A stretch of 64,000 bases of DNA, from positions 1-64,000 of the forward strand of contig NZ_JAFGYY010000018.1 in assembly GCF_017491605.1 (NCBI RefSeq), written 5' to 3'. Made by a program: the position numbers and the translations under genes. This document shows, in pieces, positions 42,916-52,666 of this stretch. The notes under the pieces were generated by a model. The model had not been told where the DNA came from and did not search any database. It worked only from the letters and a program-made list of their open reading frames with translations. How positions within the stretch are numbered: position 1 is the stretch's first letter; every line of letters starts with the position of its first letter. The DNA comes from Pseudomonas sp. 30_B (lineage in GTDB: Bacteria; Pseudomonadota; Gammaproteobacteria; Pseudomonadales; Pseudomonadaceae).

Positions 42916-43812
42916 CTAGGTGGCCTCCAAAGGATCAATCCTTCGCACTCGCTCAACAAAGCGAGCCAGCGTCGCCGATGGCTCGCGCGTCGAATGCAGC
43001 AGGTAGGTCTTAAGTTCTGGAGAGCAGCCCGCCAGCGGGCGACCAACAACCCCAGACTCTCGGCAAGCTGGGATGTTCGATTCCCCCGTCAATCCCAGGG
43101 CTAAACCGGCCGCCACAAGCGCCATCATCAAGTCGCAAGAGGCCACCTGTTCCGCGACCAGCGGCTCCGCTTCAGCCTGACGCAGCAAGCGCTCAACCTG
43201 GCGCGCATGGCCTTCGCACGCCTGCGGGTCACACAACACCAGCGGATAGCGCAGCAACTCCTCCAGCGGGACGCGTTTGTGGGACAAGATGGGATGGCGC
43301 TCCGGTACGGCCACCACCAGCGGATCGCCCCAGGCCGGAACGGCGACTATGCCATCCCCGACCTCATCGGACTGGGCGAATCCCACGTCATACAGATCGT
43401 CGTGCAGCCCCTTGATCTGCTGCGACAACGACACTTCAGACAGTCGAATTTCGACCTCCGGTTCTTCTTGCCGGCATAGCGCCAGGAACGAGGAGAAGCG
43501 CGACGGGGAGATGCCGTCCGAGAGAGCCACCCGCAGTTGACCGCAAAACCCATTGGCGGCGGCCCTTACACTGTCCCGGGCCTGCTGCAATGCGGTGAAT
43601 ACGCGCGGCACATGTTCGAGAAACAGTCTCCCGGCATGCGTAAGCCTTGTGCTCCGTGTGGTTCGCAAGAAGAGCTGCGTGCCCAGCTCTTCCTCAAGCT
43701 CCTTGATCGCACGCGACAAGGGTGACTGCTCTATGTGCAACCGCTCAGCCGCACGTGCGAAGTGCAGTTCTTCGGCTACAGCCAAAAAACAGCGAAGATG
43801 TCGAAGCTCCAC
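42916..43812 (-). CDS. traR: LysR-family regulator at the traR position
   Basis: 298 residues. Winged HTH MELRHLRCFLAVAEELHFARAAERLHIEQSPLSRAIKELEEELG, then a LysR substrate-binding domain. Tn4371-like ICEs carry a LysR regulator (TraR) just upstream of traG, the same place and strand as here. It probably controls transfer-gene expression; the symbol rests on position, not on a tested function. Confidence 0.8.
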   Translation of the reverse strand: MELRHLRCFLAVAEELHFARAAERLHIEQSPLSRAIKELEEELGTQLFLRTTRSTRLTHAGRLFLEHVPRVFTALQQARDSVRAAANGFCGQLRVALSDGISPSRFSSFLALCRQEEPEVEIRLSEVSLSQQIKGLHDDLYDVGFAQSDEVGDGIVAVPAWGDPLVVAVPERHPILSHKRVPLEELLRYPLVLCDPQACEGHARQVERLLRQAEAEPLVAEQVASCDLMMALVAAGLALGLTGESNIPACRESGVVGRPLAGCSPELKTYLLHSTREPSATLARFVERVRRIDPLEAT

Positions 43813-44143
43813 TTCTTGATCTTCTCCTTTGGCACACGAATAAAAAAGCCTCTCACTCTAACTACCTGCATCACCCCACAGGCAATAGGCGCGTTCAGTG
43901 ACAGGATATCTCAGCGATCGAAAAACTTAACAACCGGGATATCTTCAGACCTTTAAAATCAGAAAATTTAATAATTTAATGGCGATGTTTACGCATGCAA
44001 ATTAGTGGCACCCCGCCCCTATATACAATTAGGAGCACTCTATGGGGACCACTAAACAGAGCCCCCGACCGCCATCGTGAATAGGACAATAACGGACTTT
44101 GATACCCGACCCACGTCGTATATAGACTGAAAACCCCAGATTT
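43813..44143. other. intergenic, promoter region of the tra/trb block
   Basis: About 330 AT-rich bases between the MFS stop and the LysR start. It probably holds the minus-strand promoter for the LysR gene. No coding frame, RNA or definite terminator was recognised. Confidence 0.4.
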
Positions 44144-45523
44144 TTAAAGGTGTCCAGATGCTACCCCCGTGCCTTGCTGCCTCGTGCTCGGAGACTGGTC
44201 AGACCCGCTTTGCCCAGACATAGCTTTAGCGGAGCACAGCAACGCTGGTATCGAAAACAAGCAAACCAGCGCCGGTAGCAAAGTGGCCATCAACAGAATC
44301 CCATGCAATGCGGTCTCACTCTGCTCCAACGTCTGGAAACCCGCGCCCTGCTGAAACCCAACTAGCTGCAATACCAGACCACTCAGCCCAGCACCTATAG
44401 CCAAGCCAACTTTCTCTCCCCATATCCAAAGCCCAGTGAAGGCACCCTCCTCGGAAATTCCCGTCTTCGCTCGCTGCAGCGCGATAATGTCTGGAACGAT
44501 AGCGAAGCAAAATAGCTGTTGGCCAGCATTGGCTATGCCGAAGAGGATGATTGCAAATGCTAAACCGACCTCACCGTACATAACGAGCCATAAAGATGCG
44601 GTTGCTAATGCGTAGAGCACTGTGGCCACAACAAAGGCTCGGTGTTTGCCTATACGCCTCGACAGTAAAGTCCAGCACCAAGTAGTAACGACTGTGAGCA
44701 GAGCCATGCCAGCGAAGATGCTGGGGATGGTGCTTTCTTTATTTCCCAGCCAATACTTATCGTAAAATGGCAACATTGCTGTGCAGATACTCACAGAGAC
44801 CATCTGCACGATGAATCCCAACCACAACCATGTGAACGCCTTGTTGCTGAACGGTGCCAGCATGTTTCTTGGCGGATGTGCGATATGTCTGTGTGCAGGG
44901 ATACCGCCGGTACCAACTACCGCGCCAGCCATTCCAGCAAAAGCGATCAGGCTTACGAGGATTCCCATCTGTGTATAGCCCTTCTCGCCCCCTCCCCCCG
45001 CCCCCACAAGCCAAGGCGCCAGGCTTCCGGCGAGGACGAAGCCGATGGCAAGGAAACCACTGCGCCAAGCAGCAACCCGGGTTCTAGCATGCGGATCGTC
45101 AGTGGCCTCAGCGAGCAGGGTCGCGTAGGGAACAGTGAACAGCGAATAGGCTGTGGACGTGAGGGTGTAGAACGCTATCACCCAGGCCAGCGAATAGCGC
45201 CAATCCGCGAAACTCGGCGGCGCGAACATCAGGGCGAAGGCAATAAGAAAGGCCAGGCTTCCAATGGCCATCAGGGGGCGGCGGCGTCCCCAGCGGCTGT
45301 TCAGGCGGTCGGACCATCGGCCAATCAGCGGATCGCTGACGAGTTCCCATACCTTCGGGATCAGTAGTCCGCCACCGGCCATGCCAGCGGGGATGCCCAG
45401 GGTCTCGGTCATGAAGAACAGCAGCAGCACCTGGGGCGTCAGGATAAAGATGGCGGGGCCGAAGCTGCCAAGACCGTAGGCAGGCGCAAAGTACCACGAT
45501 GGCAAGTGCAGGGAGCGGGACAT
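44144..45523 (-). CDS. MFS transporter, GPH (MelB/MFS_2) family
   Basis: 459 residues, about 12 membrane segments. PLIGRWSDRLNSRWGRRRPLMAIGS is the glycoside-pentoside-hexuronide cation symporter signature, and FAIVPDIIALQRAKTGISEEGAFTGLWIWGEKVG matches the second GPH motif region. Family members import sugars or other organic solutes with cations. It lies next to a MalT-like regulator, so it is probably the uptake system of this cargo locus. It starts 17 bases from the regulator stop. Confidence 0.87.
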   Translation of the reverse strand: MSRSLHLPSWYFAPAYGLGSFGPAIFILTPQVLLLFFMTETLGIPAGMAGGGLLIPKVWELVSDPLIGRWSDRLNSRWGRRRPLMAIGSLAFLIAFALMFAPPSFADWRYSLAWVIAFYTLTSTAYSLFTVPYATLLAEATDDPHARTRVAAWRSGFLAIGFVLAGSLAPWLVGAGGGGEKGYTQMGILVSLIAFAGMAGAVVGTGGIPAHRHIAHPPRNMLAPFSNKAFTWLWLGFIVQMVSVSICTAMLPFYDKYWLGNKESTIPSIFAGMALLTVVTTWCWTLLSRRIGKHRAFVVATVLYALATASLWLVMYGEVGLAFAIILFGIANAGQQLFCFAIVPDIIALQRAKTGISEEGAFTGLWIWGEKVGLAIGAGLSGLVLQLVGFQQGAGFQTLEQSETALHGILLMATLLPALVCLFSIPALLCSAKAMSGQSGSDQSPSTRQQGTGVASGHL

Positions 45524-45539
45524 GTCGTTTCCTTTTGGG

Positions 45540-48002
45540 TCAGAGCAGCAGGCCTAGCGCCTTGGCACGAGCCACTGCCATCGTCCGGTTGCTGACCTTC
45601 AGCTTCGCGTTAATGTGCTTGGCGTGAGTTTTCACGGTATGCAGAGAAAGCGAGAGGATTGTGGCTATCTCGCTATTGGCGTAGCCCTTGGCGATCAGCC
45701 CGAGTACTGCCAACTCTCGCGGACTCAACAGTTCCACCTGGGTAGCTGGCGGAGTGTTCACGGCCTGGGGGGCATGCAGCCCAAGCTCGGTTTTTTCCGC
45801 TTGGAGGCCTGTGAGCAGGTTGTGCTGACCTTGGCGGAGCGCCATTGCCGCCGCCGAGGCGAGGAATCGTTCCGCCTGGGGCATGTCGCCCCTCAGCCGG
45901 CGAACTTCACCCAGTGCGTACAAGGCCTGGCAGACGATGACCTCGAAAGCATTGCCCTTTGCCCAATCCAGCACCGCGTCAAGCAGTTGGCCGGCCTCGC
46001 CGAGCGCCCCTCGGGAACACAGGGCCTCGGCCTGTAGAAAGCCCATCAGGGCATGTAACTCAGGGAAGGAACTAGGTGGAGACAAGGCCAGTTCGCCCTC
46101 GTACTGCTCGCGCAGACGAGACAGCAGTTGGTTGGCCGAGCCGTGGTGCTGGCTCCTTAGCCAGACCCTGGCCGTACCGACGCTCAGGACGCTTCGATAG
46201 AGTATCTCGGCGACATTCCAGGAATGCATCAACCTCTGTGCATCCGTCAGACGCTGCTGTGCGGAAACGAAATCGCCGCTGTTTGCGTCGAGCTGCGCAA
46301 GCAATGCATGGGCGTAGAAGGCTACCGGGCTGCGGATCTCTTGAGTGAGAAGCAGCCCCTCTTCCAGGGTATGGCGAGCCTGCTGCTCCTGGCCTGTCAG
46401 TATCAGTAGCCAGCCTCGGCGGATCAGCTCTCCTCCCTGCAACAACGCTGAGCCTGACCCCTGAGCCAAAAGCTGAGCGAGTTGATCGAGTACCCGCAGG
46501 GCCTGGGGTAGGTTGCCGGCCAGCTCCTCGATCTGGGCCTGGTCCAGCATCAGCAGGCACTCGAAGAGTGCTTCGCCCTTGCGGCGGGATAGCTCCAGAC
46601 CTTGATGCTGCAGACGCTTCGCCGTTTCTATGTCGCCCACGGCCAGGCTGGCGCGGGTCAGGCAAGAAAAGCACAGGATCATCTGTGCCCAGAGTCCGCT
46701 TTGCGCCAGGCCGTCAAGAGCCTGGAAGCCGAGTTCCCGCGCCCTCTGCGCCTGTCCCTGGTGGAGGGCCAGCTCAGCGTCCAGGGCTAGGCGCAGGTCG
46801 CTACGTTCGTCTTCGTCAATGAGCCGTATGGTGCATTCGGCCTGCTCCAGCCGCCCACCAAGCAGCAGGGCTCTGGCGACGATCTCCAGGGCCTGCGGAT
46901 GCTGTTCGATCCAGGTGGAGCCAAGTTGATCGATGCCCTCCAGGAGGTAGTTCAGGTTCTGTCCGGCGTACAGGTCTCGCGCCGAGATCTGTCCAACGGA
47001 GACCAGCGCGCGAGCGGTGTCCTGGATGGCCAAGGCATAACGAAACGCTTCGACGTGCAGTCCTGCCAGTTGCAGCCAGTTGCAGGCGGCTAGCAAGGGC
47101 TCGTTCTGATCCGGATAGCGCTCCAGGAGGAGCCGTTTGAGCGGAGTGAATAGCGAGAAGCGATCCTGGGTTCCGGGCAGGCGGCGCAGGAAGGCTTGCT
47201 GCCCCAACAACTTGCGCAAGGCCAGAGGATCGTTGGCAAGAAACGCACAGAGAGGGGCATCGACGAAGGGGGCATGGGCAATGCTCGGCATGAGCGAGAA
47301 CATCTCCGCCGGCAAGCATTCAAGCACTTCGTTGTCGAGATATTCCTGCACCAGCGGGTTACGGTGCAGTTGGCCATTGGCCCTTCGGCCGGATGATTGC
47401 AGGGACAGCAGGTACAGGCGTGTGCCGGCAACCCAGCCATCGCTCTGCCGATGTAGATCCGCCCCGGAGACGCCCCTGCTCACCGCCAGTTGGCGGAGTA
47501 AAAGCTCCATCTCGCTTGCAGTCATCGCCAGCTCTTCTCCTTCCAGCAGCAGAAGGTCGCCGGCCAGCAGCCACTTGCCGATTTTCCAGGAGGGACGATG
47601 GCGGCTACAAATCAACCACTGGAGAGTGGCGGGACAATGTACGAACAGGTTTTCAAGCCATTGGTCGGTGGCTTTGCTCGGGCAGTAGTCATCCAGCACG
47701 ATGAGGCCTTGTTGCTGACGCTTCACAGCGTCCTCGATTGCCTCGATGGAATCACTGTGTAGATTGAGCGACTCAGCGACCCGGGCGCCGAGTTGCTCAA
47801 CGCTAGTTTCCGCGCCGTGCAGTTCGAGCCAGAGCAATGGATCGAAGGCAGCACGTTCAGCGAACTGGCGAGCCAGTTCGCTCTTGCCGAACCCGGCCGG
47901 AGCCAGCAGCAGGCGGATGCGCGGCCCGCTGGCAAGCTTTTCCAGCAAACGGGGACGCACGATCAGGCCGGTTTCCTTCGGTACTTCATCAGCCTTGGTC
48001 AC
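45540..48002 (-). CDS. MalT-like LuxR-family regulator (LAL type)
   Basis: 820 residues. An ATPase-like N-terminus with LLLAPAGFGKSELARQFAER near residue 37, a long TPR-like helical middle, and a C-terminal LuxR HTH (LLSPRELAVLGLIAKGYANSEIATILSLSLHTVKTHAKHINAKL, in parts). GTG 48002 was chosen: it has GAGAGGAGGGG at the right distance and the protein becomes family-like right after it, while the upstream extension is basic and unrelated. It likely activates the cargo genes on binding an inducer and ATP. Confidence 0.88.
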   Translation of the reverse strand: MTKADEVPKETGLIVRPRLLEKLASGPRIRLLLAPAGFGKSELARQFAERAAFDPLLWLELHGAETSVEQLGARVAESLNLHSDSIEAIEDAVKRQQQGLIVLDDYCPSKATDQWLENLFVHCPATLQWLICSRHRPSWKIGKWLLAGDLLLLEGEELAMTASEMELLLRQLAVSRGVSGADLHRQSDGWVAGTRLYLLSLQSSGRRANGQLHRNPLVQEYLDNEVLECLPAEMFSLMPSIAHAPFVDAPLCAFLANDPLALRKLLGQQAFLRRLPGTQDRFSLFTPLKRLLLERYPDQNEPLLAACNWLQLAGLHVEAFRYALAIQDTARALVSVGQISARDLYAGQNLNYLLEGIDQLGSTWIEQHPQALEIVARALLLGGRLEQAECTIRLIDEDERSDLRLALDAELALHQGQAQRARELGFQALDGLAQSGLWAQMILCFSCLTRASLAVGDIETAKRLQHQGLELSRRKGEALFECLLMLDQAQIEELAGNLPQALRVLDQLAQLLAQGSGSALLQGGELIRRGWLLILTGQEQQARHTLEEGLLLTQEIRSPVAFYAHALLAQLDANSGDFVSAQQRLTDAQRLMHSWNVAEILYRSVLSVGTARVWLRSQHHGSANQLLSRLREQYEGELALSPPSSFPELHALMGFLQAEALCSRGALGEAGQLLDAVLDWAKGNAFEVIVCQALYALGEVRRLRGDMPQAERFLASAAAMALRQGQHNLLTGLQAEKTELGLHAPQAVNTPPATQVELLSPRELAVLGLIAKGYANSEIATILSLSLHTVKTHAKHINAKLKVSNRTMAVARAKALGLLL

Positions 48003-48022
48003 GTCCCCTCCTCTCGCCAGTA

Positions 48023-49186
48023 TCAATGGGCGAATGTCACGCTCAGACCACAGTCCCGCCCTTCGGCGAAACCATCCAGCAAGGCGAAGAATGCATCTGC
48101 ATCCACCGCCTGCTCCGGGGCAAATACCCCAGCCCCCTTGATAGCCCCCTGCCGCAGCAATGGCAGGAACAGCGCATGGGGAATCCCGGTGACAGCGTTC
48201 ATGCCACCACCCGGCACGCGTTTCAAGCGAGCGCCTGCGCGAGCCGGACGACCATCCTTGAGACCAGCGGCGAAGGCCAGTATGCCCGGGGCATCGGGGG
48301 CTTCGTTTTCCTGCAGGCGCTGCCGACGTTTTTCTCGACCACCGTCGCTCGTCAGCAAGGCGGCGGCCTGCTCCAGACTCATCGCACCGGCACGAACCTG
48401 ATCGGCCAATTGGCGCAAGTCGTCGATAATCCCGTCGACGCCGAGCATGCCATTCAGGCAATTGCGCAAACCGGGGTAGTGGCGAGGCAGCGTCACTGCT
48501 TCGGGATGGCCGATGGACCAGATGTCCAGCTCGCCATGGCCAGGGTAATCAATGCGGCAGTGCTCCAGAGGCAGGCGCTCTTCGACTGCGCCATTGCGTA
48601 CCAACGGGATCTTCTCCGTCAGGCAGTGGACCAGATGGACAGCGGCGGCATCTGTATTCGACTCGCCCTCGTCGAAGAACCCATCGTCTTCGTTATGGGC
48701 GTTGGACAGACGCCACGCCGAATAGAGCTCATGCACCTCGTCCAGTTGTTCTGCCGCCTTGACCGCCAGCAAGTTGGCGATACCGGGACTGGCGCCGAGA
48801 CCGATGACTGCGGTGACGCCCTTGCTCTGGGCCTCCTCATGGAGGCCGATCATGTCCAGGGTCGGTTCCCAGTCGTCGCAGATATCGCAATAGTGTTTGC
48901 CTTCGGCAATGGCGGCACGGAGCACCGGCAAGCCGAAGCGGAAGAAGGGACCCGATGAGTTGAGCACTATGTCGCACTGACGGATAGCCTGGCGCAGGCT
49001 CTCTTCGTCGGTGATATCCAGCGAGATCGCACTGATGCGTGGGTCATCCAGAGAACGTGCAAAGCGCGCTGCCCTCTCGTAGTCGATCCCGGCCAGTACG
49101 ATTTTCTCTACGAATTGAAACCCCAGAGCGGTACGGGCGGTGGTCCTTCCCATGCCGCCGCCACCACCGATTGATAAGACCTTCAT
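48023..49186 (-). CDS. saccharopine dehydrogenase-like NAD(P)-binding oxidoreductase
   Basis: 387 residues. The Rossmann motif is MKVLSIGGGGGMGRTTARTAL, with VLNSSGPFFRFGLPVLRAAIAEGKHYCDICDDW typical of the saccharopine dehydrogenase-like group (Sacchrp_dh_NADP). The C-terminal part ends GLSVTFAH. The reaction cannot be assigned. Being between a LuxR activator and outer-surface DUF1329/1302 proteins, it may modify the compound taken up by this locus. Confidence 0.85.
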   Translation of the reverse strand: MKVLSIGGGGGMGRTTARTALGFQFVEKIVLAGIDYERAARFARSLDDPRISAISLDITDEESLRQAIRQCDIVLNSSGPFFRFGLPVLRAAIAEGKHYCDICDDWEPTLDMIGLHEEAQSKGVTAVIGLGASPGIANLLAVKAAEQLDEVHELYSAWRLSNAHNEDDGFFDEGESNTDAAAVHLVHCLTEKIPLVRNGAVEERLPLEHCRIDYPGHGELDIWSIGHPEAVTLPRHYPGLRNCLNGMLGVDGIIDDLRQLADQVRAGAMSLEQAAALLTSDGGREKRRQRLQENEAPDAPGILAFAAGLKDGRPARAGARLKRVPGGGMNAVTGIPHALFLPLLRQGAIKGAGVFAPEQAVDADAFFALLDGFAEGRDCGLSVTFAH

Positions 49187-49246
49187 TGGCTTCTCCTGCC
49201 TGTTTGCGATTGATTTTTCTGCTGGGCCGAGGCCCTTAACCCCGCC

Positions 49247-50584
49247 TCAGCGCACGCCACTCTTACGTAACGCCGAGGGCGTGAAATCGCTCATCTGGGC
49301 CTTGAAGCCATATTCGAAACTGCGCACTTCCTCGTTCTTCATGCCGAGTGCGAGGTAACGTCCAGCCTGCAAGTCGTACAACGCTTCAAGGGTGTAGCCC
49401 ATGGTCTGGTGGTCGAAATACTGCTGGGCATGCCCTTCGCCGACTCGCCAAAGTTGGCCACGTCCGTCGTAATGGTCGGCCAGGGCGATCTGCCAGCTAT
49501 CCTCGTCGACATAGAACACACGCTTGGCGTAGATGTTGCGTTGTCCCTCTTTGAGGGTGGCCTCGACGACCCAGACCCGGTGAAGCTCATAACGAGTCAG
49601 GTCCTGATTGATATGACCCGCCTTGATGATCTGGTCGTACTTGAGCTTGGGTGAGTCCAGCTCGTAGCTGTTGTAAGGGATATACACCTCGCGCTTGCCC
49701 AGCAACTTCCAGTCGTAGCGATCCATCGCTCCACCAAACATGTCGAAGTTGTCGGTGGTGCGCAGCCCATCGGCGGCAGTGCCCGGCCCGTCGTAGGCGA
49801 CCTGGGGGGCACGTCGCACGCGTCGTTGGCCAGCGTTGTAGACCCAGGCCAAACGCGGCTCCTTCACCTGGTCGAGGGTCTCGTACACCAGCAGTACGTT
49901 TCCTGCCATGCGCGCCGGCGCGGTGACCCGCTGTTTGAACAGTTGCAACAGATTGCGCGCACGCTCCGGCTCGAGGCCCTCCACCTGGGCTGGCTCGACA
50001 ATTTCCTCTTCGAAATGCACGGGGGTGAAATCCCCGTTCACCTGGGGCGTGACCTGGGTGATCCAGCGCCGGAAGTTGCCGCCGTGATACCGGGCCTCAT
50101 GGTTCCAGATCACCTCGGCACCGGTTTTAGGGATCGGGAAAGGGTAATAGCTGGTCGTGAAGTTCTCGATGCTCAGGCCATCCGCCCCCAGCTTGACGAC
50201 CTTGGCATTGGTTGCCGCAGCCTCGTACAGGCGCTCGGGCAAGGCCATCGTGCGATGAGTCGGGTAGACAGGCAGCCGATAGGTTTCCGGATAGCGGCGC
50301 AACATTGCCATCTGCCCCTCGCTCAGATGCGTCCGGTACTGCTCGGCATTCTGCGCAGTGATCACGAAGAGTGGCTTTTCACCTGCGAAAGGGTTGGACA
50401 GGAAACCCTTGCTGTCGACACTCGCCGCATTGGTCGGCAACCCACCGGTCCAGGCTGGGATAGTGCCTTCCTTGTTGCCAGCCTTTTCAGCACCCAGGGG
50501 CGTAAGACCGGTGAAGTCGGCTGCCATCAGATTCGAGCAGCCAAAGGCCAGAGCGCAGGCCGAAAACCACAAATGCACTTTCAT
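49247..50584 (-). CDS. DUF1329 outer-envelope protein
   Basis: 445 residues from MKVHLWFSACALAFGCSNLMAADF, a signal peptide. The mature start FTGLTPLGAEKAGNKEGTIPAWTGG and the later RYELHRVWVVEATLKEGQRNIYAKRVFYVDEDSW are characteristic of DUF1329. The fold is LolA/LolB-like, and the family usually pairs with DUF1302 in loci for hydrophobic substrates. The longer frame upstream of the ATG was rejected for lack of a signal peptide. Confidence 0.9.
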   Translation of the reverse strand: MKVHLWFSACALAFGCSNLMAADFTGLTPLGAEKAGNKEGTIPAWTGGLPTNAASVDSKGFLSNPFAGEKPLFVITAQNAEQYRTHLSEGQMAMLRRYPETYRLPVYPTHRTMALPERLYEAAATNAKVVKLGADGLSIENFTTSYYPFPIPKTGAEVIWNHEARYHGGNFRRWITQVTPQVNGDFTPVHFEEEIVEPAQVEGLEPERARNLLQLFKQRVTAPARMAGNVLLVYETLDQVKEPRLAWVYNAGQRRVRRAPQVAYDGPGTAADGLRTTDNFDMFGGAMDRYDWKLLGKREVYIPYNSYELDSPKLKYDQIIKAGHINQDLTRYELHRVWVVEATLKEGQRNIYAKRVFYVDEDSWQIALADHYDGRGQLWRVGEGHAQQYFDHQTMGYTLEALYDLQAGRYLALGMKNEEVRSFEYGFKAQMSDFTPSALRKSGVR

Positions 50585-50600
50585 GGCGTTTATCCTTGAA

Positions 50601-52412
50601 TTAGAAACTTGCGCTGAAGCTGGCGGCGACATAGTCGCGGTCGGTGGTCGGGTTGTAGCTGCCACCGAAGAAGTCGGTATAGGAAAGCGAGGCGTTGTAG
50701 CGGTTTCGGTAACTGGCATTGAGCGCCAGGTACACCGACTTGGCCCCCTCGTTGAAGTTGGGACCATAGCCGTCCACATCATGGGACCAGGCGATTTCAG
50801 GGGTGAGGTTTATACCGGCCAGGACGTTGCTGTATTCGAGGCTTCCGTCCAGGCGATAGCCCCAGGAACTATGGGTGTAGAAACCATGGCCATTGCATTC
50901 ACGCGGGTTATCGGTGTTCAGCAGGTTCTCGCACAGGCCCGGTACGCCGACTTCACCGTAGCCATAGATGGAATCACGCCCGAAACGCAGCTCACCCGGT
51001 CCGCTCTTGAGGCCGTTGATCCGGTTGTAGGCCACCTCGCCCAGGAGGGTCAGGCGATCGGCACCAGCAACCTGATCGATGAAGTGGATCGCCGCCAGTT
51101 GAACCTGGCTAACCGGCATGCGCTTGTAGCCTGCCATGTAGGCGCCGGGGTGCAGCGGACCGTTCTGGATGACCTCGGGGCTGACAGGTTGCCCCACGCC
51201 ACCCCAGGCGGGCGGCAGACCGGTGACGGAGTCCAGCCCCAGAGCAGCGAAAGTCAGGTCGGTGCTGTTGAGCTGCAACGGCATGTTCGGGCGATAGCTG
51301 AACTCGCCGGAAACCGATGTGCTGCCCAGCGTGGTCTGGAAGCTCAGGCCATATAGGCGCATGTCCTCGGGGTATTCGATGAGGTAGCCAGCCTTTGGGG
51401 AGTTGCCGACCAGATTGGGATCGAAGCGAGGATCGCTGGGATCCAGCACCGAGCTGTTGACCATGCTGTACACCGGCATCCGGCTGTGCAGATTCATGGC
51501 ATAGAGGCCAACTTCGGTATCGTTCAGTTGGGGAACGAACCAGCGCAGGGCCAACCCATACTGCCCACCATCCCGGGCATCCCGGTCCTTCAGGCGAGGC
51601 ACCACCTGGTTGCCCGAATTGTTCGGGTTGTAGTCACTGCCGGAAATCACGTTGCGGTCGTTGCAGCCATCAGCGACCACGTCAGTGCCTGAAAAGAAGG
51701 TGCCGCAGTTGTCGACGACCGTCTTGTCCCACTGGAGTTGATAGAAGGCCTCCATGGACAGGTTGCTGGCCAAATCCTGGCCGATATAGAACATGTTGAC
51801 CGGAATGAGGCCCTCCTTGATTTCCGCTCCAGGGCGGCGGAAGGCAGCGACATCAATGGGGTTGATCTGATTGACGCCCCGGATGAACAGGTTCTCCCCC
51901 CAACTGACTACCTGTTTGCCCAGGCGCACAGTGCCCGGCAGGTCGCCGATCTGGTAACCGGTGTAAACGAAGGCATCGAGAAACTCCGCGCCAGACGCCT
52001 TGGCGCTGCGGTCACGCCCACTGTCATCGATGTCGTAGAGTCGCTGGTGGCCGTCCTTCAGCTCGAAGTCGTACCAGTACTTACCGCGCAGGAATACGCC
52101 GGAGTCGCCGTACTTGAGTTCGAGGTCGTGAACTCCCTTGAAAATATTGGAGATCACATCGCCCTTCTTGAAGTTGAGCCGCCCATCGTCCGACGACAAG
52201 GTCGACGCCGTGCCGCCGTTACCGACGCCGACGAAGTCCCGGTCCGGATCGCGCACAGCCCAACTGGTGCCGATGGAGAGGGTACTGTCGAAACTCCCCT
52301 CGATCTCCCCGATATTGAAAGTCAGAGCCTGGGCCTGTGAGGCCAGGGTCAGGGATACCAGCGGCAGCAGTATGGGTTGCCGCCCTCTCGCTTTTATTGT
52401 TTTTGATTTCAT
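50601..52412 (-). CDS. DUF1302 outer-membrane porin-like protein
   Basis: 603 residues. Signal peptide MKSKTIKARGRQPILLPLVSLTLASQAQA; the mature start LTFNIGEIEGSFDSTLSIGTSWAVRDPDRD is the DUF1302 hallmark, and the end DRDYVAASFSASF has the terminal Phe of beta-barrels. Such proteins are thought to be outer-membrane channels for hydrophobic substrates such as steroids or fatty compounds. First gene of the cargo operon, 16 bases before DUF1329. Confidence 0.9.
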   Translation of the reverse strand: MKSKTIKARGRQPILLPLVSLTLASQAQALTFNIGEIEGSFDSTLSIGTSWAVRDPDRDFVGVGNGGTASTLSSDDGRLNFKKGDVISNIFKGVHDLELKYGDSGVFLRGKYWYDFELKDGHQRLYDIDDSGRDRSAKASGAEFLDAFVYTGYQIGDLPGTVRLGKQVVSWGENLFIRGVNQINPIDVAAFRRPGAEIKEGLIPVNMFYIGQDLASNLSMEAFYQLQWDKTVVDNCGTFFSGTDVVADGCNDRNVISGSDYNPNNSGNQVVPRLKDRDARDGGQYGLALRWFVPQLNDTEVGLYAMNLHSRMPVYSMVNSSVLDPSDPRFDPNLVGNSPKAGYLIEYPEDMRLYGLSFQTTLGSTSVSGEFSYRPNMPLQLNSTDLTFAALGLDSVTGLPPAWGGVGQPVSPEVIQNGPLHPGAYMAGYKRMPVSQVQLAAIHFIDQVAGADRLTLLGEVAYNRINGLKSGPGELRFGRDSIYGYGEVGVPGLCENLLNTDNPRECNGHGFYTHSSWGYRLDGSLEYSNVLAGINLTPEIAWSHDVDGYGPNFNEGAKSVYLALNASYRNRYNASLSYTDFFGGSYNPTTDRDYVAASFSASF

Positions 52413-52666
52413 AGCGCCTCCGATGAAGGGGATGTCCCTTCGGAGGCCGCAGATTCGCAATCAAGACATCACACAGAAATGACTCCAGCGAGGTATTCGT
52501 CAATACCCCCCCCCCTGAAAGCGTTCTCTGAAGCTTGAGTCGCTTCATTGAACTGAATAACGCCATGCGTTCCCACGGTACTACAGATGAGGCACAAGCC
52601 AAGTCAGCCAAAACTCACGCGCCCTCTGGTTCGAAATATGTCCACAGCCGGCCCAGACCAACGCAA

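Noticed and set aside
48003-48461. N-terminal extension of the LuxR regulator
   Set aside because: It overlaps the saccharopine-dehydrogenase-like gene and is Arg/Trp-rich; GTG 48002 has a strong ribosome binding site.
52506-52515. Run of ten C upstream of the DUF1302 gene as a phase-variation switch
   Set aside because: It lies about 95 bases upstream of the start with no evidence that it sits in a promoter spacer; a homopolymer alone is not enough.
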